Origin: Podarcis raffonei
Lineage: Eukaryota; Chordata; Lepidosauria; Squamata; Lacertidae
Assembly: GCF_027172205.1 (NCBI RefSeq)
Contig: NC_070614.1
Coordinates: 33,594,001 to 33,658,000 of the forward strand
DNA: 64,000 nt
Direction of reading: 5' to 3'
The stretch's first letter is position 1. Every line of letters begins with the position of its first letter. The notes under the pieces are model-generated. The model was not told the DNA's origin and ran no database searches. It saw only the letters and a list, made by a program, of their open reading frames with translations. The translations under genes and the position numbers were made by a program. Of this stretch, positions 23,891-36,175 are shown one piece after another.

Positions 23891-26800
23891 ATGTCTATGT
23901 GGTTACTATTCCTCTTTCTGTGGCTGCAGCTGCCCTCAGCTGATGGAAAGGAAGACACTGTTATGTGTATTATGACTGATCTCTTCCAGCTCCCCTACGA
24001 ATATTATCAGAAAGGGGATGTACTTATTGGAGGGATGACTTCTCAGCTTGGCTGTGTGATGGATGAAATATCTTTTAGTGAACACCCTAAAACAAAGTTT
24101 GCAGATCAGCTTCTGTAAGGACTCTTCCCCCACCCACCTGCCCAAATAGACACAAGATTAGGTCATATACAATCTAAAGAAGCCATACAAGTACCTGCAG
24201 TTAATATGAATGGATTATTCAAAGGTGTATATGATATCCCATCTACAGTATATTATTGGTATTCATTTGCACCAGTTTGCTTTTTCACATATGAGTGGAA
24301 AGCACTTTTGCTGCACATTGCCTCAGAGCAGCACACATTGGAAGATCTGGGTTCTTTAACCATTCCCCCCCTTTTTTTTAGTAACAAAGGTTTCAACTGG
24401 CAGCCAGGACTCACATTTTTGCACCAATAAGGTCTGGGAATTAGGAGTTGTGCACACAAAACAAAGAAAAGACAGGCTGACAGACTGAGCGTGGCTACTT
24501 AATGTGAGCAACCTGTGGTCAGTATGACATACCCCAATATTGTTTTTCCTCATCATCTTGTCATCTGCAGCACACGCTCTATGTTCTGTATTTATATACT
24601 AGTAGTGCCTGGGTACTGAACATATTATATACTCAATCATCATTGCTAGAACAGCTTTTTTAAATAAAACACACACACACACAAAACACCCTCTCTGAGC
24701 TCAGTGTGAAGGACATTACTTCTATGGACTCCAGGTTTGGCTTAAAGTTGTTGTTCCTCTCTGACCCACCCATGATTGCCTCATTTTGTTTTCTCCACTG
24801 ATGCATGTTTTCTTGCAATAGCAGATGCCTTGGCAGCATGTTCCAGTATTAGATAAATTGTTCAACTGCTCATTTTGTATCAGATGTAAGTAGAACTTAT
24901 GCCATATCATAATGACAACTTCCAGAAGGTTTATCTACAGTATCAATAAATACTTATTTTTCATGTAGATTTGAAAATATGGCAACTTAAGACCTAATTA
25001 TGTTTGCTGCAAAAACGATATAAGCAAGGTAATTCTCACAGACAGGTGATAACATGAAGGGTTGAGGGTTAGATATCTGTCTTACGCAAGATGCAATTTT
25101 TAATTTAGTGCTACACCGAAGAACTATCAGCATGTCCTATCCTTGGCATTTGCTGTGAAAGAGATCAACGAGAATCCAAAGATCCTACCAAATGTCAGCC
25201 TGGGGTTCCACATCTATGATAGCTACACAAATGAAAGGATGACTCACCAGAACACCTTGAAGCTTCTGTCCAGCACAGAAAGAATTGTCCCTAACTTCAT
25301 ATGTGACAGGAAAAAGAATATGATGGCTGTTATTGGGGGACAAGACTCTGACATCACCCTTCACATGGCTACTATCTTAGACATCTACAAGATTGCACAG
25401 GTAGGATGAGTGTGTGTGCAATGAAGCTTTTTTGAATCTAATATAATAGGCCTTCCCTGGCATTTTCTAAACTTTATTTCTATTACACTCTTCTTTTATG
25501 AGTGAGAAAAATATTGCATGGGCAAAACATATAGATGATTCCAAAGCCCAAGTCTTTGCTTATATTTTATCACAGCATCCATGGAGTAGAAAATAAAAAT
25601 CATTTATACTTCTTTTCATTGTGTACGTATATGTTGAGGAAGGAGCGATACATTTCTTTCATTTTGATTGCAGCAGCATATCCAGCAGTGGAAATGATTT
25701 TTAAGATGTTTTGATCTTATGATCTGCAAAGATTATGAGGGAGTGGTTCTTACTTTTATATATATAACCAATTGATTTGCTGTATGCATGTTTCTAATAT
25801 GGATGCCTCAAGCCATACATATTTTGTCCAAGGTAGGAAGGAATTATGTGGAGAGAAATGATCAACATTTAATTATGTATCTGCAACCTTCCTCCAAAAA
25901 GAAAATATCTAATGGAGGGTCTCATATAACTTTTGGTGTTGTAGTTCTGCAGGTCATTAAGAGAAAAAATATAAATATTAATGAAGGGATAACCCAAAAT
26001 TCATTTTGGCACTTGGGGAAATGTCTGAGTGGCAGGGGCAACCCACTCAGATGGGTGAGGTACTAATAAAATAACAAAAAAAAAATATCACAACACAAAG
26101 TAAGGCAACATACATTTTGCACAGGTTGCAAAGAGATCAACATAATTCAAAATAAATATTTCCTATCTGATATTTTGATAAAATAAAAAGAGGATGGAAT
26201 TTAGCAATGGCAAAAGTAAATCAGTATGCAAAAATTGGAACACAGCTTTTTATATTTTCACTTCTTATATTATGAGAACAAATATAAATACCGAAGAATA
26301 TTTCTATTTTGGAAAATTATCCTGCCTTCAGAAATTTTGAATAAATCTTGGCAGTTTAGTTTGACTTCTGATCATCATGTTGAAATTAATCCTATTTCCC
26401 CTTAGGTGGCCTACTGCGTACTAGCTCCAGTGAGGAGTATTAAAGCCCAGCTTCCTTCCCTCTACCGAATGGTTCCCAAAGAAATCTATCAGTACAAAGG
26501 AATTGCACAACTACTTCTACATTTCCAGTGGATATGGGTGGGGATTATTGCAACAGATGATGACAGTGGAGAAACATTTATGGAGATCTTGATCCCATTG
26601 CTCTCTCAGCATGGAATCTGTACAGCCTTCTATCAAAAAATGCCATCCTTATCTCAAGCTATAGAGAATTTCAGTTCATTAGACATCATTCGGACCACAT
26701 CTGTTCGCTTCATCACTTCAGAAGTCAAAGTACTGATTGTATGTGCAGAACCTAAGACCATTGCAGCTTTGATATGGATTATATATTTATTTTCCTTATT

Positions 26801-29800
26801 AGAAGGTATTAGAGAGACTTCTATAGGAAAGGTGTGGATTATGACAGCACAATGGAATTTTTCGCCAGAAATACTGCACAAAGATTTTGATATACAGGTC
26901 TTTGATGGCACATTGTCTTTTGCAATCCACTCAAATGAAATGCAGAGTTTCACAAGCTTCCTGAAGACATTGAATCCTAACACTGCCAATGAAGATGGTT
27001 TTATCAGGATCTTCTGGGAGCAGGCTTTCAACTGCTTCTTTTCTGCTTCTAATGAGCACGAGGAAAGGATGGACAGCTGCACTGGCCTGGAGAAGCTGGA
27101 AAGCCTCCCTGGGACCCTGTTTGAAATTAGCATGACTGGCCAAAGCTACAGCATCTACAATGCAGTTCATGCCATAGCACATTCTTTGCATAGGATGTAC
27201 TCATCCATGTCAAAACACAGAGCCATGGCAAAGAGAAGTAAACGAGATCATAAAAATTTTAAGTCTTGGCGGGTGAGATTTCACACCCAGAACAACCACT
27301 TGGTTGGTTGGAATACATCAACAGAATAAAACCAGCACACAATATTCACCTCTGTTTTAAACTGCTACCTCTTCCAGCTTGCTTGTTTTCGTTTTCTTGA
27401 GCATATTTTATTTTAACTACTGTTTTGTGTTTGTGTATTTATCAATTATGTTTTCCTTGAAAGGTAGCATAAAAATACTTTAATAATAAATATATAAATA
27501 CATATTACCTATATGTTTCTGAAAATTGTAGTGTAGACACAACCCTTTAAAGAAGAAATTTCATTATCCCCAAAATGGTGCATCTGTGGCCATTTTTCTT
27601 TTCTTTTCTTGCCTTGCTAGCAGTGGCCACAGATGCACCATTATGTATTTGTTTACTTTGAAAATTCCATTGAGTGATCTTTATAGTCCTCTTCCCCACC
27701 ATAGGAAGAAAAATGTATTCTTGTGTTGTCCCTTTTTGTCATTCAGCAAAGTCTGCTTTTTCTTCATTCTGCATAGCTTCACTATTTCTTGAGGAGCATC
27801 TCATTTAACAACAGTGTTGGTGAGACAGTTTCATTTGATGAGAATCGTGAACTAGCAGCTGGATTTGATATTATGAACTGGGTTACTTTCCCAAACCAAT
27901 CCTTCTTGTTACTGAAAGTAGGAAGAATGAATCCACAGGCATCACAAAACCAAGAATTTACATTGAATAAGGAGGACATCATGTGGAACAGTGCTCTTAA
28001 TCAGGTGAGACTGGACTACCAATTTTTTTAAAAAGAGGGACATGTATTTTTAAAATGTGGATTCTAAGATACAATATTGTATAGTAAAGCATTCCAAAAT
28101 TTTGCTACACTGAAAAAACAAACTCTATTCCATAGGACTCGAAGCTAGCAGATGATTATGCCACCAAATGTTTATTATGAAGTAGAATTTGAAAATTGCT
28201 TGGTTCTACATAAATATAAGAGTTCCAAATATTTGTACGTTTACTAAAAGCTAAAAACTAAACAAGTAAGCACTCTGTGAAATAAAGCTGCAATCCAGGA
28301 GTTAGTTTCCTTGAATTGAGATCTCATCTGCACTATACATTTAGAACAGTATCATACCACTTTAAGCAGTCATGGCTTAAACCATTGACTCGTGATGTGA
28401 CTAGAAACCAACACAGGGGCTGACTGCTAGCCAGTTTTTCTCTTTTCTGCAGAGGGCAAGGTTATTTATATGCTCTGATAACCCCTAGCAAGCAACATTG
28501 TAAAATGTTATGAGGTCAGGATTGTAAATTACCCTAACAATCTAATCAGCCTCACAGCTGCTATCTTGGTCTTCTGATGACTATATTTCTATGCTTCAAA
28601 AATATTTTACAGCCTCTTATCCTTTTAAAATTATAAATATATTTAAAGTTTCAAAGCTTATACACCTCTTTGACCCTCTAAACTTTTTACACAATACAAA
28701 CTGTAGGAGTGGTGCAATAGAGTGCCAAATTCATCCAGAATAGTTAGTATTGCTACATAGTAACACAACTCTGTTGAATATTGAGTCAGGCTATCTGGTT
28801 TAACTGGAAGTAGCCTTTGAAGGTCACAGTAATATATCTTACCCAGTTTTTTCTGCCTGAGAGTCATCTCAGTGGGGATTGAATCTTCCTGTTTGTGCAT
28901 CTTGAACTTTGGTGCTCCTCATCACACCTTTGGAATACATCCTGAATTAGGAATAGGGATGAAGAAATATGGCAATTTTGTTTTTCCTCAATATCTCATA
29001 TCTCCAATCTCCTCATTTCTCCTTCTCCTCATTTTCATTCAGTTTGCTTTAAAAAATTTCTCAGGAAAAGAGTTTATAAACAAATTTGTATTAATATGCA
29101 TATGTGCATTCTTTCCAGTATAAATATTTTGGAAACAAATTTCCCAAATGCCATGCACTTTAATGTTATCTCCACTAATGTTGCATTTATATGCAGAATT
29201 TACATTGGTATATGTCTTTTTGTACATACGTTATGGCCTGTGAAACTGCACTGCAAAATTCAGAGAAGTGCAAATTTCTAAGGATTGCTGTGTGAGAAGT
29301 GAATTTAATTTTCAATGCGAATTAACTTTATTCATCATCCTGAATCAGGACTCTTTGCTATCACTCGGTTAGATCTTAACAAATGTTATGATAATTGGAA
29401 CACCAGTTTCCATTTATACTATGAATACAATGAAATATTTATAATTTTGGCCTCGTTGTAAACAATGTAAATATGTAGCCTAAAGGAAACTTGAACACTT
29501 GCAAGTCCTCTGCCTCCCTTTTCTGTGGAATCTAGAGGGAAAATTCCACACACTTTCACCCAAAATGACACCACCATTTTTAGTATTAGTTTCTTTTCCA
29601 ATCAATAATTTTCCAGGATTCTGCCCATTTGCCTACTGTCTAATTCATGATTTCTTCCCATCAGTCCCAATACCGCTTCTCAAGGCGGTATTTGTTTAAA
29701 ATAGCTTTGTTTAAAAGCTAAAAACACACACTATTATCTTTTTATGAATAGGTGCCACCCTTTGCTTTGTGTAACGACCGCTGCCATCTGGGCTATGTGA

Positions 29801-32260
29801 GAGAAAAGAAGGAGGGGAAGCCATTTTGTTGCTATGACTGTGCTCCATGTCCAGATGGGATGATTTCAAACCAAAAGGGTAGGAGACATCATGTGCAGTG
29901 GTATAAGATACTCCATCTTATATTTCATATATTCCCATGTAAAAGAGGTTCAAGTTTTTCTTTCACATTGTCAGAGTACTTCCCATTTTCCTTGACTATC
30001 ATTCAGAATGTTGCTGGCTCCAGCATTTAATTTACTTTTTCACTGTGAGCTAGGTTTGGATAATGGATGTGTTTTTATTTTTACTAAACATTTGTTGCGC
30101 ACTCTGCAGCCACTTTCAAACACCTCTTTTCATCTTTGAAAACAGTGGAGGCTGGTAAATTACAATAAATAGGGTACTACCCTACCAACCTCAGTTTGCC
30201 CTTAGTCAGCCCCCACCTGCTTGCCTTCTAACGTACCTCTAGTCCAGGGGGTGGTAGCACTGGTTGTCCATGTCCAATTAGTCTCAGTGTTGCTATTGTA
30301 GAACACAGAAAATATACAAGTTGTGCATTAGTGAAAGCAATTTATTCATAGCAATATTAATTGCCCCATAGCAGGTCTGCAGATAATTGTTTAGTCGTGT
30401 CCGACTCTTCGTGACCCCATGGACCAGAGCACGCCAGGCACTCCTGTCTTCCACTGCCTCCCACAGTTTGGTCAGACTCATGTTTGTAGCTTCAAGAACA
30501 CTGTCCAACCATCTCGTCCTCTGTCGTCCCCTTCTCCTTATGCCCTCAATCTTTCCCAGCATCAGGGTCTTTTCCAGGGAGTCTTCTCTTCTCACGAGGT
30601 GGCCAAAGTATTGGAGCCTCAGCTTCAGCTTCCAGTGAGCACTCAGGGCTGATTTCCTTCAGAATGGATAGGTTTGATCTTCTTGCAGTCCATGGGACTC
30701 TCAAGAGTCTCCTCCAGCACCATAATTCAAAAGCATCAATTCTTTGGCGATCAGCCTTCTTTATGGTCCAGCTCTCACTTCCATACATCACTACCGGGAA
30801 AACCATGGCTTTAACTATAGGGACCTTTGTTGGCAAGGTGATGTCTCTGCTTTTTAAGATGCTGTCTAAGCTTGCCATCGCCTTTCTCCTAAGGAGCAGG
30901 CATCTTCTGCAGAGAATAGCAGTCAGTAACCCAAAGTGGTGTTAGCTTACAAAGCCCAAACTCCAATCTCAATCTTTAGGGGATGTAATCATAGACATGT
31001 TTACTCAAAGGAACCTACTCCAAAGTAAGTGAGTGTAGGGTTGTGTCCTTGGTCTTTGTCTCAAAATTGCATTCTACATTACAGATACCCACTATGTTTT
31101 TTAGTTTATTTTATAAAATAGGGTATTTAACTGATTTTCACTTACATAATATATATATATTCTGCTTTCCTATAGTTCATGTATGTGTCTTGACTAGCTT
31201 AAACAAACAAATAAACACACACAGATCTGAACAACAGAGCAGAAATTGGAAATGGATGCATTCACTTCATTTTGCACTTGGGCAATAAATGTCAAAAGAA
31301 GAAGAAAAAATGGCAAATGCTTGTGACTATTAATGCCTCTTTTATTTCATTTTTTCAGATATGGACAATTGTTTCAAATGCCCAGAAAATCAATTTCCAA
31401 ACAAAGACCAAGATCAATGCATTCAAAAAGCCTTCAATTTCCTTTCTTTCTCAGAACCTTTAGGGTTCACTTTAGCTTTCTTGGCTCTGTGTTTTTCTCT
31501 GATCACAGCTTTCATACTTGGAATCTTTACTAAGCATCAAGACACTCCCATCGTCAAAGCAAACAATCGGGAACTCACCTACTCTCTCCTCATTTCCTTA
31601 TTGCTCTGCTTCCTCTGCTCCTTCCTTTTCATTGGGTGGCCGCACATAGTGACATGCTACTTACGACAAGCTGCTTTTGGTATCATATTTTCAGTGGCTG
31701 TTTCATGCATATTGGCCAAAACAATCACTGTGATTCTGGCTTTCGTGGCCACCAAGCCAGGTTCCACAATGAGAAGATGGGTGGGGAAAAGATTTACATA
31801 TTTCATTCTTCTTGGTTCCTCCTTTATTCAAATGAGTATTTGTGCTGTATGGATATGCACAGCTCCACCATTCCCAGATTTTGACTTTCACTCTCTGACT
31901 GAAGAAATTGTAGTTGAATGCAATGAGGGGTCTGCCACAATGTTTTATTGTGTCCTTGGTTACCTGGGTCTCCTGGCCTTTGTGAGCTTCACCATGGCTT
32001 TCCATGCCAGGAAGTTGCCAGACAGTTTTAATGAAGCCAAGTTCATCACTTTCAGCATGTTGGTGTTTTGCAGTGTTTGGTTGTCCTTTGTGCCCTCTTA
32101 CTTGAGCACCAAAGGGAAACACATGGTGGCTGTAGAGATCTTCTCCATCTTAGCCTCCAGTGCTGGGTTACTGGGTTGCATCTTTGCCCCTAAATGCTAC
32201 ATAATTATCCTGAAACCTAACTTGAACAAAAAAGACCACTTATTTAGGAGGAATTGGTAA
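23891..32260 (+). CDS. V2R-4: complete vomeronasal type-2 receptor gene
   Basis: Coding exons: 23891-24114, 25109-25400, 26406-27272, 27777-28004, 29752-29878, 31359-32260. All junctions are GT-AG with no stop, giving 879 residues. The signal peptide is [19 protein letters not shown]. The ligand-binding domain covers residues about 60-537, with [17 protein letters not shown] and [19 protein letters not shown]. The linker is unusual in reading [14 protein letters not shown] where the others read GYxRKKKEG. Exon 3 ends SWR instead of P/SWQ, so the last codon of that exon is changed, but the donor (gtgaga) is intact. The seven helices are normal. A conserved GGAAGAACTAT block lies about 145 bp upstream of the ATG. 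Intron 2 has a degraded LINE tail near 26015-26080, intron 4 has AT-rich DNA with a short repeat piece near 28330-28420, and intron 5 has a BovB fragment. Confidence 0.9.
26010..26085 (+). repeat. Degraded L2/CR1 LINE tail
   Basis: CTGAGTGGCAGGGGCAACCC followed by ACTCAGATGGGTGAGGTACT and an A-rich end is a decayed version of the LINE tail seen at 1.4 and 48.6 kb. It lies in intron 2 of V2R-4. Confidence 0.5.
30375..30920 (-). mobile_element. BovB (RTE-clade) LINE, 3' fragment
   Basis: Read on the minus strand, this is the C-terminal part of the BovB reverse transcriptase protein. It has [58 protein letters not shown] and [13 protein letters not shown], and ends VTKSRTRLN. The frame shifts at least once near 30570 and the 5' part is missing. 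The 3' end contains GTCGTGTCCGACTCTTCGTG (+ strand), the tail region from which Sauria SINE tails derive. BovB is the classic horizontally transferred retrotransposon shared by squamates and ruminants. It lies antisense in intron 5 of V2R-4. Confidence 0.92.
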
Positions 32261-33700
32261 TGATCTACTAATTTCAGATTATTATTTTTTGCCAATTAAT
32301 TTTTATTACATAATTTTTTATGAATCTAAATTATGATGCTTCCTGGAAGAAATACATAAATAAGCACTTTTTTTCCTGTTCAATGAACTTTTGATATTAC
32401 ATCTCTTTCTAATTAATTTTGTCTTGTGGAATAATGTACTTCAGACTTTTAAAAAATAGCAAATCTCATTTGCAAATTATAGAATCATAAAATCATATGT
32501 GGGTTTCCTCCTTCCCCAGCTGGGATTATAGTTTAAAAGACAGCAACTGTTTTTAGGGAAGGGAACATTTAGAATGGTAGTTGGAAGTTATGCAACATGA
32601 TTAGCAAGTCATGAGCTGGAGGGAGGTGTGGTGGCTCCATGTTTGTGGAATGCTCTCCCCAGGAGGGCTCTCCTGGTGCCTTCATTATATATCTAAGGCA
32701 CAATCATCAAAGGGAAGCACATGGTGGCTGTAGAGATCTTCTCTAGCTTGGCCTTCAGTGCTGGGTTACTGGGTTGCATTTTTACCCCTAAATGCTACAT
32801 AATTATCCTCTGATTTGAACAGCAAAAATAATCTAATTAAGAGAAATTAGAATACATTTACTAATAATTGAGATCCTTATAATTGACTTTGCATTTGTTT
32901 TTGAAAAAAATAACAAAAATATGCATATGCTAATATAACTTCCACACGAGCAACATTGAGTGGCTTTCCAAAATTACTTAAGCTCTATACCACATCAACA
33001 ATTTTTTATTTAAAAAAAATCTGAATTCCATTCAAAGTACAGCACCTATGTCAGTCTTATAAAACATATGTAGGAGAGTGGAGTGAGGTCCTGCCATCAG
33101 TGGAACTGCCATAAGCTCAATGCAAAACAGATAACATGAGCACAAATATATTTTGACTACTGGGGGAAGATTTGGTTTGAAATTCTCTCTCTCTTTCAAT
33201 CTGTAAAAAATAACAACCAGCAATAGTGTTTCAACCCAATGTTACTGCTGTTTCCTGGATAAATATGGGGGTAAGAGATATTGATATGTTCCTACTTCTA
33301 TCAAGAAATAAATGTACTGAAAGAAGTGGACTGCTGCCTGATAATCGGAATGAAGTAATAAATATTAACAGAACAATTAAAGCTGTTGAATGTATGAGAT
33401 CCAACTGAATATGAATATATAGCATTACTGAAATTCATTAACAGATCTGGTTAAAATTGCAAACAAAAAGACACAATATAAGACATCAATGTAACTAACT
33501 TTTATTTGTGTGATTATATTAAAGTAAAAGTTAAACCCAAAGCTTTAATATTTGTCTACGATTTTTACTATGGGCCTGAATAATCTCTACACAACAAACA
33601 CAGCCCACTCAGTTCCAGTGAAATCTGACAAACACATATAATCATTTTGCTCTGTTATTTTGCACATAACAATGATCAAGGCTAAGATTTTGAACCCTGT
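32261..33700. other. Spacer after V2R-4, with V2R and LINE debris
   Basis: It contains a LINE coding scrap at about 32610-32696 (GTGGAATGCTCTCCCCAGGA, like the C-terminal end of L2-type ORFs). This is followed immediately by a broken piece of a V2R last exon (listed separately). From about 32860 to 33700 I see only AT-rich DNA. Confidence 0.5.
32697..32860 (+). pseudogene. V2R exon 6 fragment (C-terminal end)
   Basis: About 150 bp match the end of V2R exon 6: [20 protein letters not shown] is followed by [18 protein letters not shown] then comes early because a few bases are missing where the parents read RP/KP. The match continues into 3' UTR-like sequence. KHM rather than KYM places its source near V2R-2 or V2R-4. 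It starts abruptly beside a LINE scrap and has no upstream exon, so it is a duplicated or recombined remnant, not a gene. Confidence 0.85.
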
Positions 33701-33757
33701 AATCATCTCAGATTGCTAGGATTCATCCCTCCTCTTTTCAAATCCTATGTGGATTAT
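33701..33757 (+). promoter_or_regulatory. Shared 5' block upstream of the lone first exon
   Basis: AATCATCTCAGATTGCTAGG is followed by ATTCATCCCTCC, TTTTCAAATCC and TATGTGGATTATCTG, about 240 bp before the ATG at 33994. It aligns well with the blocks upstream of V2R-2, V2R-3 and V2R-6. Confidence 0.4.
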
Positions 33758-33993
33758 CTGAGGCAACAGATATCAATAGGGCAGTCAGAAAACTTACATA
33801 AGGTATCTCTGTGCTATTCAGAAGGGAGTGAGAAGCTCCAAACAGGCAGGGCTGCCCCAATTTGAATTTCGGCAGGATCTCTTTACCAAAACAAAAGCAA
33901 AACCCAGAGCCATTGAATTGGAGGGCCGTTTAACCTGGCTGATTGTGAATTTCAGGTAGAAACTGGCGTTTATATGACAAACATTACCCCAAG

Positions 33994-34229
33994 ATGGCAT
34001 GGATATTTCTGCTGCTGCTGCTGCTGCTTTCACTGTGGCTAAAGTTGTCTCAGGCTGTGTATACTGTACATTCTGTTATGTGTACCATGACTGATTTGCT
34101 CCATATCCCACACAGGTATTATCAAACAGGGGACTTCATTATTGGAGTGATTGCTTCACAGTTTGGCTGTGTATTTGATGAAATACTTTTCAGTGCACAT
34201 CCCGGAAGAAAGTTTGCAGCTGAACTTAT
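33994..34229 (+). CDS. Lone V2R first exon (orphan or alternative)
   Basis: This is an open V2R exon 1. It starts ATG, has a leucine-rich signal peptide (MAWIFLLLLLLLSLWLKLSQ), the conserved Cys (VMCTMTD), HRYYQTGDFIIGVIASQFGC and FDEILFSAHP. It ends in phase 2 at a consensus donor, gtaagg. The leucine run is encoded by a (TGC)n-like repeat at about 34008-34029. No exon 2-6 follows before the next first exon at 37017. So it is either an alternative first exon of V2R-5 (intron of about 4.2 kb, exon 2 at 38395) or the survivor of a gene whose other exons were lost. It is closer to the family consensus than the 37017 exon. Confidence 0.7.
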
Positions 34230-34479
34230 GTAAGGAGATATTTTGTTCTCTGCATAACATGCATTAAATTAGGTCATTAGAACTATATATTTTTTGATAA
34301 AAGTAATGGTACGCAACAAAAACCGTCAGCTTCTGACTTTTGTAAAAGTTGCATTTAGACTGTTTAGAATTACATACTGAATACATATCATTGTGTATTG
34401 GTTGCATTTTCCTCATTTTAGATTTATTTTCCTTACCTATAATCTGCTTCTGGCTCTCTCATATTGGCTGCTTACCCAG

Positions 34480-36175
34480 CATCCGGGTGGCCGCTAGTTG
34501 TGGCTCATCATGTCAGACCTCCAGCCTCACAGTACAAAGGCCTCCCCATCAGAAGGCCAGAAACCGGGGGAATTCCCCAGCCAGTTGCAGAGGTGTCTGG
34601 GATATCCTGCCACCCATTGGTCTGAAAATCAGTCAATCTTTTCTCTTGCAGAAAATGAGTGTTGGCTGAATGACCTATGTAGAGGCATCAAAATTGGTTG
34701 CAGCTGTAGGCTGGTTTGGCGGCGAGATGGCAAAGGAGCTGTCTTGAGTGGTGGATAAGGCATTGGGTGGAATTCTTAGTCAGATATTGGGGCAGGGTGA
34801 AGTGGTACAATACTTCTACCCCAAAACAGGTACGATCACAGTTTACCATGTTGATTCTACAAATGATACTTCCAGACAAGGCCATCAGCATGTAACTCAG
34901 GACTATGAAACTCTGGGCTGGAAGCTGAAGGGACTTAGGGTACAGGTGGTTTTTACAGGAAGAGAGTCAAAAAATACTGGAAGTAACCACTGGCTGCACC
35001 AAGAAGTTCTTGGACCATAGTCTCAGCTTCCTTGAGGAAGGACTTTTGGCAAGAGATGGCCTGCACCTCATAGCATTTGGCAACAATGTGCTTGCTAAGA
35101 GTCTCACAAACCTGTTTTGGAGAGTTTTAAACTAGAGGGTGGAGGGAAGGAGACAATATTACAGACAAAAGAAGGAAACTGATGTGGTGCTCCAGAAACT
35201 GCTAAAGAGCAAGAAACTACATGAAAAAAGCAGCTGGAGGGAATGACTCATGGTTTCTGTTGTCTTCTTGCACAGAGTATGGGAAATAAACAAATATGGC
35301 AAGTATGACCTGGTAGACATTACTGAAACCTGGTGGGATGAGATTGATGACTGGGATGTTGGAACTAAGGGGCATAACCTCTTCAAAAAGAACAGACCAA
35401 ACAGGGAGGAAGAGTAGCATTGTATGCAAATGAGATGTACAATTATGAAGAAATGCATGACCTGGATCATGCAAGGCAGATTGAGAGTATATGGGTAAAA
35501 ATTGTAGGAGAAAGAAACAACAGTGACCTTACTGTGGGTCGAAACAAACAAACAAACAAAAAACCTTCCAGTAGCACCTTAGAGACCAACTAAATTTGTT
35601 ATTGGTATGAGCTTTTGTGTGCATGCACACTTCTTCAGATACACAGTGTACTTCAGTGTATCTGAAGAAGTGTGCATGCACATGATAGCTCATACCAATA
35701 ACAAACTTTGTTGGTCTCTAAGGTGCTACTGGAAGGAATTTTTTGTTTGTTTGTTTCGACAATGGCAGACCAACACAGCTACCTAACTGTAACTTACTGT
35801 GGGTTTCTGTTATAGAGTGCCAAGTTAGACTGAAGACTTGGATGATGTCTTCTTAAAGCAGATTATGAAACATTTGAAAAGGAGAGAGATAGTGGTCACG
35901 GAAGATGTTAACTACCCTGATATCTGTTGGAACTCAAACTCTGCCAAGAATATAAGGTCTAACCAATTCCTCCATTGGCTCACTGACAATTTCATTTCCC
36001 AAATGGTAGAAGCAGCAACAAGGCAATCATTTATCTTGGCACTGGTCCTCACCAATAGGGAGGAACTGATCAATGAAGGGGAAGTACTGGGAAACTTGGG
36101 AGGAACATTTTATGAACGTTTTTGGTACATTGAAGTGGCATGGACAGAGATGCTTTTGTCATGTCAATGAAAATG
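34480..36175 (+). mobile_element. CR1-type LINE 5' region, interrupted
   Basis: Two coding zones of a CR1-like LINE are visible. About 34680-35130 recalls the SGNH/esterase-like ORF1 of CR1-type elements (YHVDSTNDTSRQGHQHVTQD, LRVQVVFTGRESKNTG). About 35290-36110 is the ORF2 endonuclease: KYDLVDITETWWDEIDDWDV before the break, then VNYPDICWNSNSAKN and LALVLTNREELINEGEVLG after it. The element is broken by stops and shifts and is split by the foldback repeat at 35540-35792. The RT part is absent. It lies between the lone first exon and V2R-5. The left boundary is approximate. Confidence 0.75.
35540..35792. mobile_element. Foldback (palindromic) repeat inside the CR1 LINE
   Basis: Two arms of about 110 bp are near-perfect inverted copies. 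The left arm runs CGAAACAAACAAACAAAC, CCAGTAGCACCTTAGAGACC, TGCATGCACACTTCTTCAGA. The right arm is its reverse complement back to GTTTGTTTGTTTCG. The right side extends 36 bp farther (GACAATGGCAGACCAACACA onwards). A perfect 12-bp target duplication, CTTACTGTGGGT, flanks it at 35528-35539 and 35793-35804. It was therefore inserted as a unit into the older CR1. A single-arm relative is at 6066-6150. The length of the target duplication fits LINE-type retroposition better than most cut-and-paste transposons. Confidence 0.8.
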
